Positions 11,985 through 22,293 of a DNA stretch of 64,000 nt are shown one piece after another. How positions within the stretch are numbered: position 1 is the stretch's first letter; the number at the start of each line of letters is the position of its first letter. The DNA is from Rehmannia glutinosa (Eukaryota > Streptophyta > Magnoliopsida > Lamiales > Orobanchaceae), in the NCBI GenBank assembly GCA_016081115.2, contig CM071924.1, forward strand, positions 92,022,616-92,086,615, given 5' to 3'. The notes under the pieces are model-generated. The model was not told the origin of the DNA, did no database searches, and worked only from the letters and a program-made list of their open reading frames with translations. A program made the position numbers and the translations under genes.

Positions 11985-12114
11985 CGGCGTGTGCATATAC
12001 GAGTTTAACAGAAACGACTTCCTCCAAGCCGTTTTTTATCATTTTATTAAGCCTTTTTTTCAAGTTTATTTGTGTAACTTGGAAAAAGAATTGTAATAAA
12101 TTGTTAAAAAAGCC
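11985..12114 (-). repeat. Right terminal inverted repeat of the MULE
   Basis: It is the inverted partner of 6943-7070. Nearby short direct and inverted words of the gtcggcca/tggccgac type (11690-11810) form subterminal repeats. Confidence 0.8.
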
Positions 12115-12907
12115 CGAAATTAATGGGTATGAGTTCAGGCGTCATGGGCCCAGGTCGAAATCGGGTCAAATCTGAATAACCTGCCAATTAAACAGGCCGT
12201 AAATTGGTCAATCTACTATGATTCATTTAACTCGTCTAACCCATTTGTAAATTTAAAAGAAAACTAAGTAAATAATTAATTGTAAGAAAAATAAAAAACA
12301 AGACATGTTTATAAAATTTAAATGCTAAAATCTCCTTAATTATGTATGTTATTATTATTTTGCATGTTTCTTTGTATGTTTTCAAAACATGATTAATATA
12401 TTATGTTATTTATGCAAATATATATATATATATATATGTTGTGATCAATTGTGAAATTTTTTATTGATTGAATAGTGTCATTGTTGTTATTTTAAAAGAA
12501 TAAATTATTCAGTTGAAACTATTAAATGCACATAAAAATAATTTTATTAAATGGGATAAACAGGTCAAGTCCGGGTTGCCTGTGAAATAAATAGGTTTGG
12601 TCCGGGTTCAAGATTCTGACACGAATAATTAAATGGGTCAAGTCCAGGTTGGCTTATTCTAACCTGTGAACCCACAAACCTAGACCCATAAATCTGGACC
12701 CGTAAACTCGGACCCAACCCGAATTGACACATCTAGAGTGAGTGTGGTTATAGATTTACATTAGCAATGTGTATATTTAATTTATGTGTATCAATGTTGT
12801 TTAAAAGTGCAGATGTTTAAGTCAGCAAGTGTCGAGTGAAATAAACCCAAGCGCAAAGGAATTTAGTATATAAATTGTAACTAACTTACAAATGAATATG
12901 AGTTGAA

Positions 12908-13035
12908 GGATCAATCTTATGCTTCAATGGTTAGAGACTTGTGCTGTCAGGGTGAATGACCCGGATTCGATCTCATGTAAGTGTGTGTGTTCGCTTCACT
13001 ACTATCCTCATTGACCATTGTACTAAAATAAAAAA
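12908..13035 (+). mobile_element. tRNA-derived SINE (plus strand)
   Basis: The sequence has a tRNA-like head. A box-A-like ATGCTTCAATGGTTAGAG lies at 12919-12936 and a box-B-like GATTCGATCTC at 12964-12974, with the spacing of an internal RNA polymerase III promoter. It ends in an A-rich tail (aaaataaaaaa). Box A has one extra base relative to the tRNA consensus, so it may be inactive. Confidence 0.55.
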
Positions 13036-13160
13036 TACGAATTGACCATTTATATATGAGATGTTGGCCCCCTTGGGTTTGACTCAAATAATAAGTTTAT
13101 GGGAAAGTAATTAAATAATAACAAAATTAAATAATAAAAAAGTAATTAAAATTTTATTTA

Positions 13161-13363
13161 GGGATGGAGCCAGGGGGTTGGCGGCGGCGGTTGTTCCCGG
13201 CCACTGCAATTTTTTCATAATTGGTATAAATTTTTATATATAAATTTACTATTTTTTTTATAAATTTGCCCCCCTAAACAATAAAAAATGCCTATTTATA
13301 TCAATTAATTTCAAGAAAAATAAACCTCGCCTCCCTAGTTTTGATTTTCTGGCTCCATCCTTG
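13161..13363. mobile_element. Short MITE with ggatggagccag termini
   Basis: Inverted ends GGGATGGAGCCAG and CTGGCTCCATCC bound a 203-bp element with no coding capacity. It is flanked by attttattta (13151-13160) and attttatcta (13364-13373), a 10-bp duplication with one mismatch, compatible with a Mutator-like MITE. A related element with an exact 9-bp duplication lies at 58345-58522. Confidence 0.75.
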
Positions 13364-13554
13364 ATTTTATCTATCATCATATACATAGAATGTATTAATA
13401 AATGAAATATGAGATGAAGCATCAATATAAAACTAATGATTTGAACTGAGATCGAACTTAATATTTTTGTTTTATTGGTTTTTATCGATCTTAAGACGTG
13501 GATGGATGAAGTAGCTAGTACGAATAATTTATTTTATTATTATTATTTTATAGA

Positions 13555-13555
<1 letters not shown>

Positions 13556-13603
<48 letters not shown>

Positions 13604-13604
13604 T
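13556..13604. repeat. (ATT)n microsatellite
   Basis: About 16 uninterrupted ATT units, with shorter interrupted units just upstream from 13530. Confidence 0.95.
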
Positions 13605-15101
13605 TAGTATTTTTGTGAGGTTTGGTTTGGAAGGGAGAAAACTTCCTATCTAACAATAATTTGCTGGCCACGAACAATAGTAGGTGCGAATATACGTTAA
13701 CCAGGACAGGAGCTGATGTTTGAACAGATAGATCATTATAATAGTGAGATAATTATATGGAGATTTGAACGATGTGGATTGTGTGTTTGATTGTCAAAGA
13801 AGTTTCATTTGAATAATGGCTTCAATGTCATTATTAATCGCGTGGAGATTTTGACTTTGAGTTTTTCTTTCTCGAGGCCTAACATCAATTAACAAATAAA
13901 GGAGGCTTTACGAATTTCATTATATTCTACATTCAATGTATGTTGCAATAATTTTATTCAAGAATTATAATTAAATTTGTATATTGCTCTAATTTATTCA
14001 AGAATTTATGAGATTTCAAGGGCCCAACAGTTTCAGAGTTTTGTGGATAAATCCATCGACCAAAGTTCATTTAATTTCATGATAATATTATGACTATTGG
14101 TTATCAGTGGCATGCTATTAATAATCAGTTCTCTCATAATAATACACTTGACGATATCTTTAATTCTTTTATTTTGAAAGGGAAAAAAAACCATCATTCT
14201 TAAATCATGAAATGTGGACTTTTCGTACAGTTGGCCGATACGTGTATTCAACAGCTTAATTGATTGGTCCCATAACTATATCGACCAACAATTTTGGTCA
14301 TGTAAATATTTTAGGTGTACTGATTTTGATTCCATTAGATTTCAATTCGTGCAATTTTAATTCACTAAGTTATAATTTATGTAGTTTTGGTCGTACAATT
14401 CTAATTTTATGCAATTTTGGTCCCAATTGGGTGCTTTCACAAAAAGATCTATACAATTCAATGTGGAGGCACGTGCCCCACAATTCTTTTCCTCCTCGTA
14501 TTTACTCTTTATTATATATTTTGAAATTTATATTTAACTAGGTGAAAAGAAAAATCAATTGTTGTTTTATAAAAGCATTGTGTGCAGTTTTACATAGTTG
14601 TTTTCTTTTTGTGTAACTGTTTATCATTTATTTTTGAAAGCTATATATAGTAATTAGGTAATTAAAGAACCAAAGTGTACTTCCACTAATTATTAAACAG
14701 TAACTGGGCCACTAATTTAGGAGTCCAGTCCACGAAAATATAAAGAATAAATCGAGCTTACTGGGCCAACCTGGGTTTTTGGGCGTAATGGACTAGGCCA
14801 AAAAAGTCTGGCTCATTTCGAGCCTAAGAACACAATCCGGTCATTTTGCCGGGTCGATCGGACCATCCCACCAGGTTGGGCAAAAATTAATAGCTCTAGC
14901 CAGGATTAGCCCGACTTTTTAGCTCGGCCCGATATATTTGTACACAAAGTACATATATGGGCTGGGCAAGCATTTTCGCGGCCCAACCCGACCCAAAAAT
15001 TTTCAAAAGCACGATGCTCGGGCCGAGCTAGCCTGGCTCTTTGCCAGTTCTAATCGTACCGTGACATAAAATTTATGTTAGATTTCTCAATTCTAACCTG
15101 A
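13605..15101. other. Gene-free stretch with degenerate repeats
   Basis: No gene is recognised. The part 14262-14440 repeats words of the aattttggtc type several times. The part 14750-15060 is rich in gggcc/ggcccgac words typical of decayed hAT-like MITEs. The short frames here show no family resemblance. Confidence 0.45.
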
Positions 15102-15753
15102 CACTACAAAAAAAAAGAGAAAACTCCAAAGGAAAATTTTCGTTGGAATCTGTTGGAATTTTCCAATGGTGCATTTTTCATTGGACTTAACTATGTAGTT
15201 TGGATATGATGGGCTCCAAAAAAAAAAAGAAGTATTTTCATTGATATAGATATTACTATCAAATCTTTTTATCTCTATTGAAATTTTCCAACTGTATTGG
15301 AATTTTATAACGGAATTTTCCAATGGCATGCTATAGCATTGGAATTTTTATTGGAATTTTATAAATTCCAAACGAAATTTCCAACGATTTATTCCAATAT
15401 TTTTTTTTTATTCTTGAAATTTTTATTGGAATTTTAAAACGGTATGCTTTAGTGAAGGAATTTTTGTTAGAGTTCTTAAAATTCCAACAGTATCTCCAAT
15501 GGTTTATTCCAACTGTTTTATTTACCTTTGGAACTATTATTGGACTTTCCAATGGTTTGTTGTGGTGTTGGAATTTCAAAATTCCAAAGACATGCAATTC
15601 CAACGGTTTATACCAACTGTTTTGTTTATCGCTGGATTCCCCTTGGAATTTTTCAACAGTATGCTGTAGCATTGGAATTTTCGTTGGGATTTTAAAATTT
15701 CCAAAGTTTTTTATTTTTTTTGGAATTATTCCGTTGGTTGTTTTCTTGTAGTG
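15102..15753. mobile_element. CACTA-type MITE, copy 2
   Basis: It starts CACTACAAAAAA and ends TTTTCTTGTAGTG, like copy 1 at 4824-5135. The flanks tga (15099-15101) and cga (15754-15756) form a 3-bp duplication with one mismatch. The 652-bp interior consists almost wholly of words such as ttggaatttt and ttccaatggt in both orientations. The two long frames inside (15331-15672 minus, 15452-15751 plus) are products of this repetition, not genes. Confidence 0.87.
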
Positions 15754-16195
15754 CGACTTGTTTCATCATTCGTGATAGATTTCTCAACCCGTTTAGTATT
15801 CACGTTTTTCGGTTCGACCTAAAATGACATGTATATTTTAAAAATCTAAATAACTTATCAATTTGTATGAGTTATATGTGTTGTGTAAGTTTATTTTAAT
15901 CCAAAAATTATATATATTTAAATTATATATATTTACATATATTTGATAGTTCTTAATATTCAAGCATTATACTAACAACATAATGACATATCACTTTCGG
16001 AAAAAATAACATAATGACATATTCAATCAATCAAAAATATTGCCAAAAAATAACATTACGACTTATTTATTATTTGTGTTCGACCCGATTTTGATATTAA
16101 ATCCGTCAACCCTCAACCCTAACCCGCTTATAGCGTGTTAGGCTCTTGTCGTATATTTGTTTCGTGTTATAAATTGCCACCTCTATACCAATAGC
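15754..16195. mobile_element. Decayed hAT-like repeat flanking the CACTA MITE
   Basis: The stretch holds gaccc/gggtc-type words and ends near ataaattgccacctctat, a common end of plant hAT-like repeats. The left flank of the CACTA MITE (agatttctcaattctaacc) fits the same repeat, so the MITE probably inserted into it. No clear terminal duplication was found. Confidence 0.35.
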
Positions 16196-16574
16196 CAAGA
16201 GAACCAAATCACATTAAAGGTCCGTATGGACCATGTTCCAATACAAACAGGTATAACTACTTATTCATTCATCTCATTTATTATGTATGTACATTGTTAT
16301 TTTGTCTTTTATGAATAATTGTATACGTGTCATTCATCTAATATAGTGGAATAGAAGACATGAACTCGTAGTAGTTTGTTGGCATTGAATGATCCATTAA
16401 AAATTGATTGAAAACATATAAATAAACACAACAAAAGTACATTTCATTCTTAATGATCGTATGTAACGAATTATACAAGACCATACTGCTGGGCTTTTAT
16501 TACATTCAAATTTTGAGTAACATTTAAATTGACAATTAGGTCTATTAAAGTACGTAGCAAAAAACGTGACCCTT

Positions 16575-16774
16575 TTATCCAATATGGGGCACCATCTTCA
16601 CTATTCCATACTTGTCCAGCCAAACACGAACCCGATCGCATCGAAAATCAGCGGTCACCATCATCCCTTCCTTTACCGTCATCACGCTAACTTTTGTATT
16701 CTCTCTCCCTATCACAACCACAGCCACATGTCCTGGCACGCCCAAAAGCTCCGGCCACGAGCTCTTACCAGCAT
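16575..16774 (-). CDS. Potato type I proteinase inhibitor, last exon, intact
   Basis: Read on the minus strand from 16774, this exon gives a continuous 65-residue potato inhibitor I domain ending in a TAA at 16575. Hallmarks are GKSSWPELLG near the start, VTADFRCDRVRVW in the reactive loop and following strand, and VPHIG at the C-terminus. These proteins bind serine proteases in a substrate-like way and usually serve in defence. By alignment with the family the P1 position is Ala in TADF, which would suggest elastase-like targets. An AG at 16776-16775 fits a splice acceptor after a very short first exon, as in other family members. I could not find that exon or a start codon in 16776-17300, so the gene may be incomplete. 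No ATG lies near the exon start, so it is easy to miss. Confidence 0.85.
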
Positions 16775-16959
16775 CTATTTCATATATAACAAAATATTAG
16801 AAACGTTAAAATCTATGATCTTTTTGTTTATGAAATTTCAAATTATTTAACCAGATTATTGTGTTTCAAATCATATTGTAATACGAGTTTTAATACGCTT
16901 GCCTAATATACACAACAAAAAATAAAATTGATATCAGCAGTGATTATATATTTATGGAT

Positions 16960-17045
16960 TTTTATAATGAGAGTCAAGGTTCGAATTATGATTAACATCT
17001 TTATAAACGGTTAGCGATACCACTTATGCTACAAGGCTCGTGGTA
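16960..17045 (-). mobile_element. tRNA-derived SINE (minus strand)
   Basis: On the minus strand TAGCATAAGTGG (17031-17020) matches the RNA polymerase III box A consensus exactly, and ATTCGAACC (16987-16979) matches box B with one change. The spacing of about 32 bases between them is tRNA-like. It lies about 190 bp upstream of the inhibitor exon, where its first intron or promoter would be. Confidence 0.6.
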
Positions 17046-17651
17046 TTAATGAAATATTTTAATGACACAATATTTAATTATCAAGCAGGATTCTTTATTT
17101 TATATAGTGTTAGATTTCATATTCTAATATTATCAATACATACATGTCAAAGAATAATGTATATAATGCCATTATTAATATATATTCACTAGACATGTAT
17201 CAATAATATTAAAATAAGAAATAAAACACCTTTTGAAATAAAAAATTCAGATTGGTAATTACATGGTGTGAATCAAGTTAATTAATAGCAGCAAGGGTGT
17301 GTGACTGGGTTTATTCATGAGATCTTATAAGTTCTACATTTTATAAGATGCTTTAATGCTTATAAGATGTTAGATTTTATTTGAAAATAAGTTGTTGAAG
17401 TGTTTGAGTACATGAAACAGTAAGATAAAGCTTATAACATTTAATAATGACAAATTTGTAATTAAAATGATCAAAATTTAAAGAAGACTGTCAAAATAAG
17501 ATTTTTATTTGAAAAAAAAAATTAAAACATTTTATAAGCACTTAACATCTTATTTTAGGAGTTTATTTATATTTTTTTTTCAATTACCAAACCCATCTAG
17601 AAAACTGATGTGTATAAGGTTTTATACATCTCATAAGATGTTCTGGACATC
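17046..17651. other. Gene-free stretch, possible decayed MITE at 17290-17600
   Basis: No gene is recognised. The words ctgggtttattc (about 17307) and caattaccaaaccc (about 17581) form a weak inverted pair, as in some hAT-like MITEs. I could not confirm a duplication. Confidence 0.3.
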
Positions 17652-17654
17652 TTA

Positions 17655-18067
17655 GGGCGCGATTGGATATACTTTCATTTTGAAAATTTTCATTTTGCTA
17701 GATAATTCATAATAGTAGTAAAAAAATTTAGAAGAAAAATGGTGAATTTTGAGAGTGTGAATGGATGTAAGATGAAAAAGTAATGATGAAAGTTGGTTTG
17801 ATTTAAAAATAGCAAAATAATGATTTGATATGATTGGTAGTTAGAAAGGTGTGAGCGAGTGAATAGTGACATTTGTGGGAGAACGTGTAATAATGATTAG
17901 TTTTTTGTAAAAAATGTGTAGATGTGATTCGTGAGAGAAAAAATAAGAAAAAGTGAAAGTTGGAGAATAGTATATTTTCTAAAAAATTCGTAAATAATCG
18001 CATATTTCGTCAAAAAAAATTCTCTAGCGAAACGAAAATTAAATTTAGTTCACATCCAATCGCGGCC
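17655..18067. mobile_element. Tourist-like (PIF/Harbinger) MITE
   Basis: The ends GGGCGCGATTGGAT and ATCCAATCGCGGCC are inverted repeats. They are flanked by the 3-bp duplication TTA (17652-17654 and 18068-18070), the target preference of PIF/Harbinger elements. The 413-bp interior has no coding capacity; frames at 17690-17872 and 17803-18003 (minus) are incidental. Confidence 0.88.
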
Positions 18068-18548
18068 TTATTGGCTCACGAAGCAAGGGTGCAAATGTTT
18101 GCTTCGTGAATTGAACTGAAGGGTTAAAGAGATACTTACTAGGACACGAATCTTCCATATCTTAAACTCGAGCTTTGTAAATGTGTGAGGCTAATTAATT
18201 GAGAGGTGATGGCAATTTATAGAAGGTATAAAAGCAAGTAGCTCTTTGAATAATTATTTTGCAAATATGAAAGGCTAGTAGTAGTTGTGCCAGCCAATTT
18301 GTTTGACATTGACCGTACAAAATTAAAATAGTGCATAGTTTTGAATATTTTATGAAAATATTCATAAATTGGACTTCTTCTGTTCTTCACCGGGTTATGA
18401 GAATTTTTTTTTATTTGATCCATTTTTCGTGTTCAATGAAAAATATTATCTTCTTTTAAATTGTTGTTTGGGTTTCGTCTTTGACAAGTCTTAAAATGAT
18501 ACTCCATTTTATCATGACTCGCAAAAACTAATTTTTTATTGGCAAAAA

Positions 18549-18814
18549 TTCGTATAAGACTGTTTATGGATCTAACTTCGTAAGATGGATCCTATTGACC
18601 AGTCCCGGTTAAAGTCATTTGCTCATTTTTCTTTTTTTTTCTTTTTTATTTTTCCTATTTTTCTTCATCGATTAAAAATACTTGATTTTATGAGTAAAAG
18701 ATCGTTTTTTTTTTTTTAGATAAAGTATCATATTTTTAATATAGTCACAGCTTATGATAACCTTACAGTGAAGGAAAAATAAATATATCAAAGTTAAAGT
18801 AACACCTTTAGGAG

Positions 18815-18853
<39 letters not shown>

Positions 18854-19838
18854 AGACAAAATATCATATTTTAAGGGAAAAGTATATGTTTTTTTGAAAT
18901 AAAGTATCATATTTTTTAATATAGTCACATATTATGAATTCAATACAAAAAAAAATGAATAATAAATATGACAGAGTTAGAGTAATATTTTTATAAGTAA
19001 AAGTATTTGTTTTTCGAGATAAAGTAACATATTTTTTAATATAGTCACAAATTATGAATATATTACAATAAAAAAATATATATAAGTTAAAGTAACACTT
19101 TTATATGTTAAAGTATCTATTTTTTGAGTTAAAGTATCATATTTTTAATATAGTCACAAATTAGGAATGAAAGAAAGAAGAAAAAATAAAAAATAAATAT
19201 GATATAGTTAAAATAATATTTTTATAAGTAAAAATATACTTTTTGAGATAAAGTATCATGTTTTTTAATACAGTCACATATTAGAAATACATTACACTCA
19301 AGAAAGAAAAATAAATGTAATAGAGTTAAAGTAACACATTTATAAGTTAAAGTATCTTTTTTTGAGATAACGCATAAGATTTCTTAATACGATTACAAAC
19401 TAGGAATGAAAGAAAGAGAAAAAATAAAAAATAAATATAATGTAGTTAAAGTAACACTTTTATAAGTAAAAGTATCCATTTATTAAGATAAAGTATCATG
19501 TTTTTTAATACAACATATATTAAGAATATATTAGATTGAAGAAAGAAAAATAAATATAACAGAGTTAAGGTAACACTTTTATGAGTTAAAGTATCTATTT
19601 TTTGAAATAAAGTATTAGGATTTTTGAAATAAATTGGAGAATGAAGAAAAGAAAAAAATAAAAAGTGAGAGAAAACATATGGAAAGAGAAAATTAAGGAA
19701 AGAGAGAAAAATAAAAAAAAAAAGGAGGAGAGAGAATGTCACTAGCGGTGAGGGGGAGGAGAGAGAGTGTGTGAGGGAGGAGAGAAAATATGAGGATTCA
19801 TCTTATGGATAAAGATCTGTAAGATGGTCTTACAAGAG
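18549..19838. mobile_element. Fold-back-like element enclosing a tandem array
   Basis: The left end (attcgtataagactgtttat at 18549, then cgtaagatggatcc) resembles in reverse complement the right end (19792-19838, containing gtaagatggtcttacaag) over about 45 bp. Between them lies a 119-bp tandem array. The same right-end wording (ggtaagatggtcttatacaag) recurs at 42494-42516 beside another AT-rich tandem array. Target-site duplications were not resolved. Confidence 0.5.
18717..19640 (+). repeat. ~119-bp tandem repeat array, with alternating unit types
   Basis: Units start with gagataaagtatcat or close variants at 18717, 18896, 19016, 19126, 19245, 19364, 19485 and 19604. Most spacings are 110-121 bp; the first is longer because of a TA microsatellite (18817-18851). 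From 19126 on, units with gaatgaaagaaag alternate with units lacking it, so the repeat may be organised as a dimer of about 240 bp. Confidence 0.85.
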
Positions 19839-20360
19839 AATCACTCTTTTTTATTTAGAGTAATAATATGAATCCATTAAATCTCAAAAACTATTTTAAA
19901 TATAATAGTGTGAGATATATATAAAATTATAAAGAGTATGTGTCTGATCGTCTTATGGGTCAAAATTCGTGAGACGGCCCTCAAAGATCCAATCCAACCA
20001 CAATCCAATCAAAACAGAAAAAATGTAGCAACGGGTTTTTTCTCTTTTCTTTCTTTACGTCTTCCTTCTTCTTCTTCTTCTTCTTCTTCTTCTTCTTCAT
20101 TCTCCATGGACACTTACTCCCCATCCACCCCCTCTCCCACCTCCCCAGATCCATATCTAATCTAATTTGCTTTAAATGAGTCACACCAGTCCAAATAGAC
20201 TCCATTGTCAAAATTGAACATAACTGCAAATTAAGCGGTTCACCGCAGAAACTGAGAGTTGTGGGAGTGATCCACTTGCAGCGACTAGATGCAAATAATG
20301 TCGTAGTGATGACATTTAACGGGATCAAACTTCAAATATTAACTAATCACATGTATCCCA
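19839..20360. other. Pre-insertion flank of element B; (CTT)n and a short open frame
   Basis: A (CTT)n tract lies at 20065-20098. After an in-frame stop, a plus-strand frame stays open from about 20179 to the insertion point at 20360. It continues for about 19 codons beyond the far side of element B (41236) before a stop. The predicted peptide includes KLRVVGVIHLQRLDANNVVV, which I do not recognise. The word attcgtgagacggccctc at 19964 is a common plant repeat end. Confidence 0.3.
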
Positions 20361-20647
20361 TGAAAATCATCACCGCCATAATAGAAAAATCTAGAAATGA
20401 TATGATATGATACAAAAGTAAGATTATGCTAGATTAATCTAGATAACTAATAAATTAATTAAACATAAAAAATAAAATAAGACAAAACCGACATACTAGA
20501 ACAATCCTTACATTAGTATATATATGTGTGATTGTCTTACATGTGTGTGTACGTGAGATAAGAAGCAAAAAGAAAAGAATGATATATACATTAGTGGAGT
20601 GAGGTGTGTGTATTAATGGAGTGCTTAGATTATAAAAATAAAGTGGA

Positions 20648-20694
<47 letters not shown>

Positions 20695-20773
20695 GCAAAT
20701 AATTGCCTTGTGTTGTAACCATATTTGTATCCAATTTATATTAACAAAATAATTTCATTATTTAAATTCTACA
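20361..20773 (+). repeat. 5' LTR of element B
   Basis: It is 413 bp long, from TGAAAATC to TTCTACA. It holds a (GA)n microsatellite at 20651-20689 that is longer than its counterpart in the 3' LTR, explaining most of the length difference. Confidence 0.93.
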
Positions 20774-20776
20774 ACG

Positions 20777-20788
20777 TGGTATAAGAGC
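20777..20788 (+). promoter_or_regulatory. Primer-binding site of element B
   Basis: tggtataagagc lies three bases after the LTR end. It differs at one position from tggtatcagagc, the complement of the initiator methionine tRNA 3' end used by most plant copia elements. Confidence 0.8.
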
Positions 20789-20939
20789 CACGTTGGGCAA
20801 GTCGGGTAATCACGTCTATTGAGGGGCCATTGGTCATCGTCAATTAAGGAGGAGATTATTGAGTCTTGAGGAGTCGTGCACAATTTAAGATTGTGAAGCG
20901 TAGTGAAGCTTGCTTGGTTACGAGAAGGTAATCCAAGTC

Positions 20940-21750
20940 ATGATGACAGACCTACAAACGGTAGGTGGAATGGAGAAACTCAATAATCAAAACTACACTA
21001 CGTGGCAGACGTGTATGGAGTCTTACCTCCAAGGACAAGATCTGTGGGAAGTCGTTGGTGGAGATGAGGTTACGGCACCAGAAGCACCCGGAGCCTTGAG
21101 GAAATGGAAAATCAAGGCAAGAAAAGCTATGTATGCACTCAAGATTACGATTAACAAAGAATTGTTAGAGCATATAAGGGACACAAGCACTCCAAAGAAG
21201 GCATGGGACACCTTGGCGACGTTATTTTCCAAGAAGATTGAGTTCAAACTGCAACTTCTCGAGAATGAGCTCCTATCACTCAGAGAAGGGGAGATGACCA
21301 TAAGTGAATACTTCAACAAGGTAAGAACTCTCTGTTGTGAGATTTCTGAGTTGGATTCCACTAGCAAAGTTCCAGAAGCTAAAATGAGAAGAATAATTAT
21401 TCACGGCTTAAGACCTGAGTTTAGGGGTATTATAGCCGCCATACAAGGCTGGTCAGAGCAACCTTCTTTGGTCAACCTTGAAAGTATATTGGCTGACCAA
21501 GAAGCTCTAACTAGACAAATGGCAGATGTTTCATTAAAGAAAGAAGAAGAAGTTTTACTAAGTTATAAAAAGAAAGGCCTACCACGTCAACAAAATAATA
21601 AAGATAAGAACGAATATAAAAGAAAAAGAAGAAAAAAGGTCTGAAGTAAGGGGAGTCGAACAAAACCGTTACAAGAAAGGTCAGACATCCAAAGGAAAGA
21701 AGAAGGGCTCATGCTATGTGTGTGGCAAACCAAATCACTATGTCAGAGAA
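20940..21750 (+). pseudogene. Gag of element B (frameshifted before the zinc knuckle)
   Basis: From the ATG ATG at 20940 a 234-residue frame runs to a stop at 21644. It carries the copia gag core: EKLNNQNYTTWQTCMESYLQ near the N-terminus, then WDTLATLF, EGEMTISEYFNKVRTL and HGLRPEF. The upstream TTG at 20910 is in frame, but the ATG is the natural start. A frameshift near the lysine-rich end moves the CCHC knuckle (CYVCGKPNHYVREC, 21712-21750) into another frame. It would form the virus-like particle shell and bind RNA. Confidence 0.9.
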
Positions 21751-21939
21751 TGTTGGTATAGGAAAAATTCCGCAGAAGGGAATGTAGCAACATCAAACGG
21801 GCGAGAAAATTATAACAGTGAAGAAGAGTGGGATGTTGAGGCATCCATGGCGATAATAGAAGAGGCTCGAGAGGATAATGTTGAATCAAACCTAAGTGAA
21901 GAACCAGCATTAGCAGTAGTCATCCCTGGACGAATAGAC

Positions 21940-22293
21940 TATGAAAATGATTGGATCGTTGATTCAGGATGTTCCAATCATATGACAGGAGACAAGGAGA
22001 AGCTGCAGAATACAACCGAATACAAGGGAGGCTGAATGGTGGTGACTGTTAACAACTTAAGGTTGCCAATAGCTCATATTGGCAAGACAGTTATCACACC
22101 ACGATTCAGTTCGAGTCAAGTACAATTGCAAGACGTCTATCACGTTCCAGGTATGAAGAAAAATCTACTATCAGTGGCGCAATTGACAACCTCAGGTAAT
22201 TATGTACTCTTTGGACCTAAAGATGTAAAGGTGTATCAAAATCTCAAAATTAATGGTACACCTATCATGGAAGGTCGAAAGTTAGAGTCCATC
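21940..22293 (+). pseudogene. Aspartic protease region of element B, cut by element C
   Basis: The frame downstream of the knuckle contains WIVDSGCSNHMTG, the copia protease active site with the catalytic Asp in DSG. A TGA at 22033-22035 interrupts it. Translation resumes with VYHVPGMKKNLLSV, typical of the protease C-terminal part. The frame ends at the insertion of element C; the other half of the polyprotein resumes at 38062. Confidence 0.88.

Larger units (their letters stand above)
6943..12114 (-). mobile_element. Mutator-like element (MULE) with long terminal inverted repeats
   Basis: The two ends are inverted repeats of roughly 125 bp: 6943 begins GGCTTTTTTAACAGATTATT and 12114, read on the minus strand, begins GGCTTTTTTAACAATTTATT. 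They are flanked by imperfect 9-bp duplications acaaattaa (6934-6942) and cgaaattaa (12115-12123), which fits the Mutator superfamily. The minus strand carries the N-terminal part of a MULE transposase followed by a plant mobile domain frame. I did not recognise the catalytic core of the transposase. A 1.4 kb foreign stretch separates the two coding remnants. The element looks non-autonomous now. Confidence 0.85.
6904..12730. mobile_element. hAT-like repeat hosting a nested Mutator-like element
   Basis: The ends are ggtgtcaatt at 6904 and aattgacac at 12722-12730, an inverted pair with adjacent tracts of the gggtc/gaccc type seen in many plant hAT-like MITEs. The Mutator-like element at 6943-12114 sits just inside the left end. 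Removing it leaves about 650 bp. A second copy of this repeat is found inverted at 60796-61092. I did not find a convincing 8-bp duplication, so the superfamily call is tentative. Confidence 0.55.

Noticed and set aside
12919..12974. Possible tRNA gene
   Set aside because: Box A and box B are present, but no acceptor stem or anticodon arm can be folded convincingly; a SINE explains the A-rich tail.
15331..15751. Two overlapping frames of about 100 residues on opposite strands
   Set aside because: They lie inside the CACTA MITE and arise from its repeated ggaatttt/ttccaa words.
16566..16850. Plus-strand His/Pro-rich frames of 62 and 94 residues
   Set aside because: They are antisense shadows of the inhibitor I exon.
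17690..18003. Phe/Leu-rich minus-strand frames suggesting membrane proteins
   Set aside because: They lie within the Tourist-like MITE and reflect AT-rich composition.
19981..20328. Minus-strand frame with a run of eleven lysines
   Set aside because: The lysine run is the (CTT)n microsatellite, and the rest has no family resemblance.
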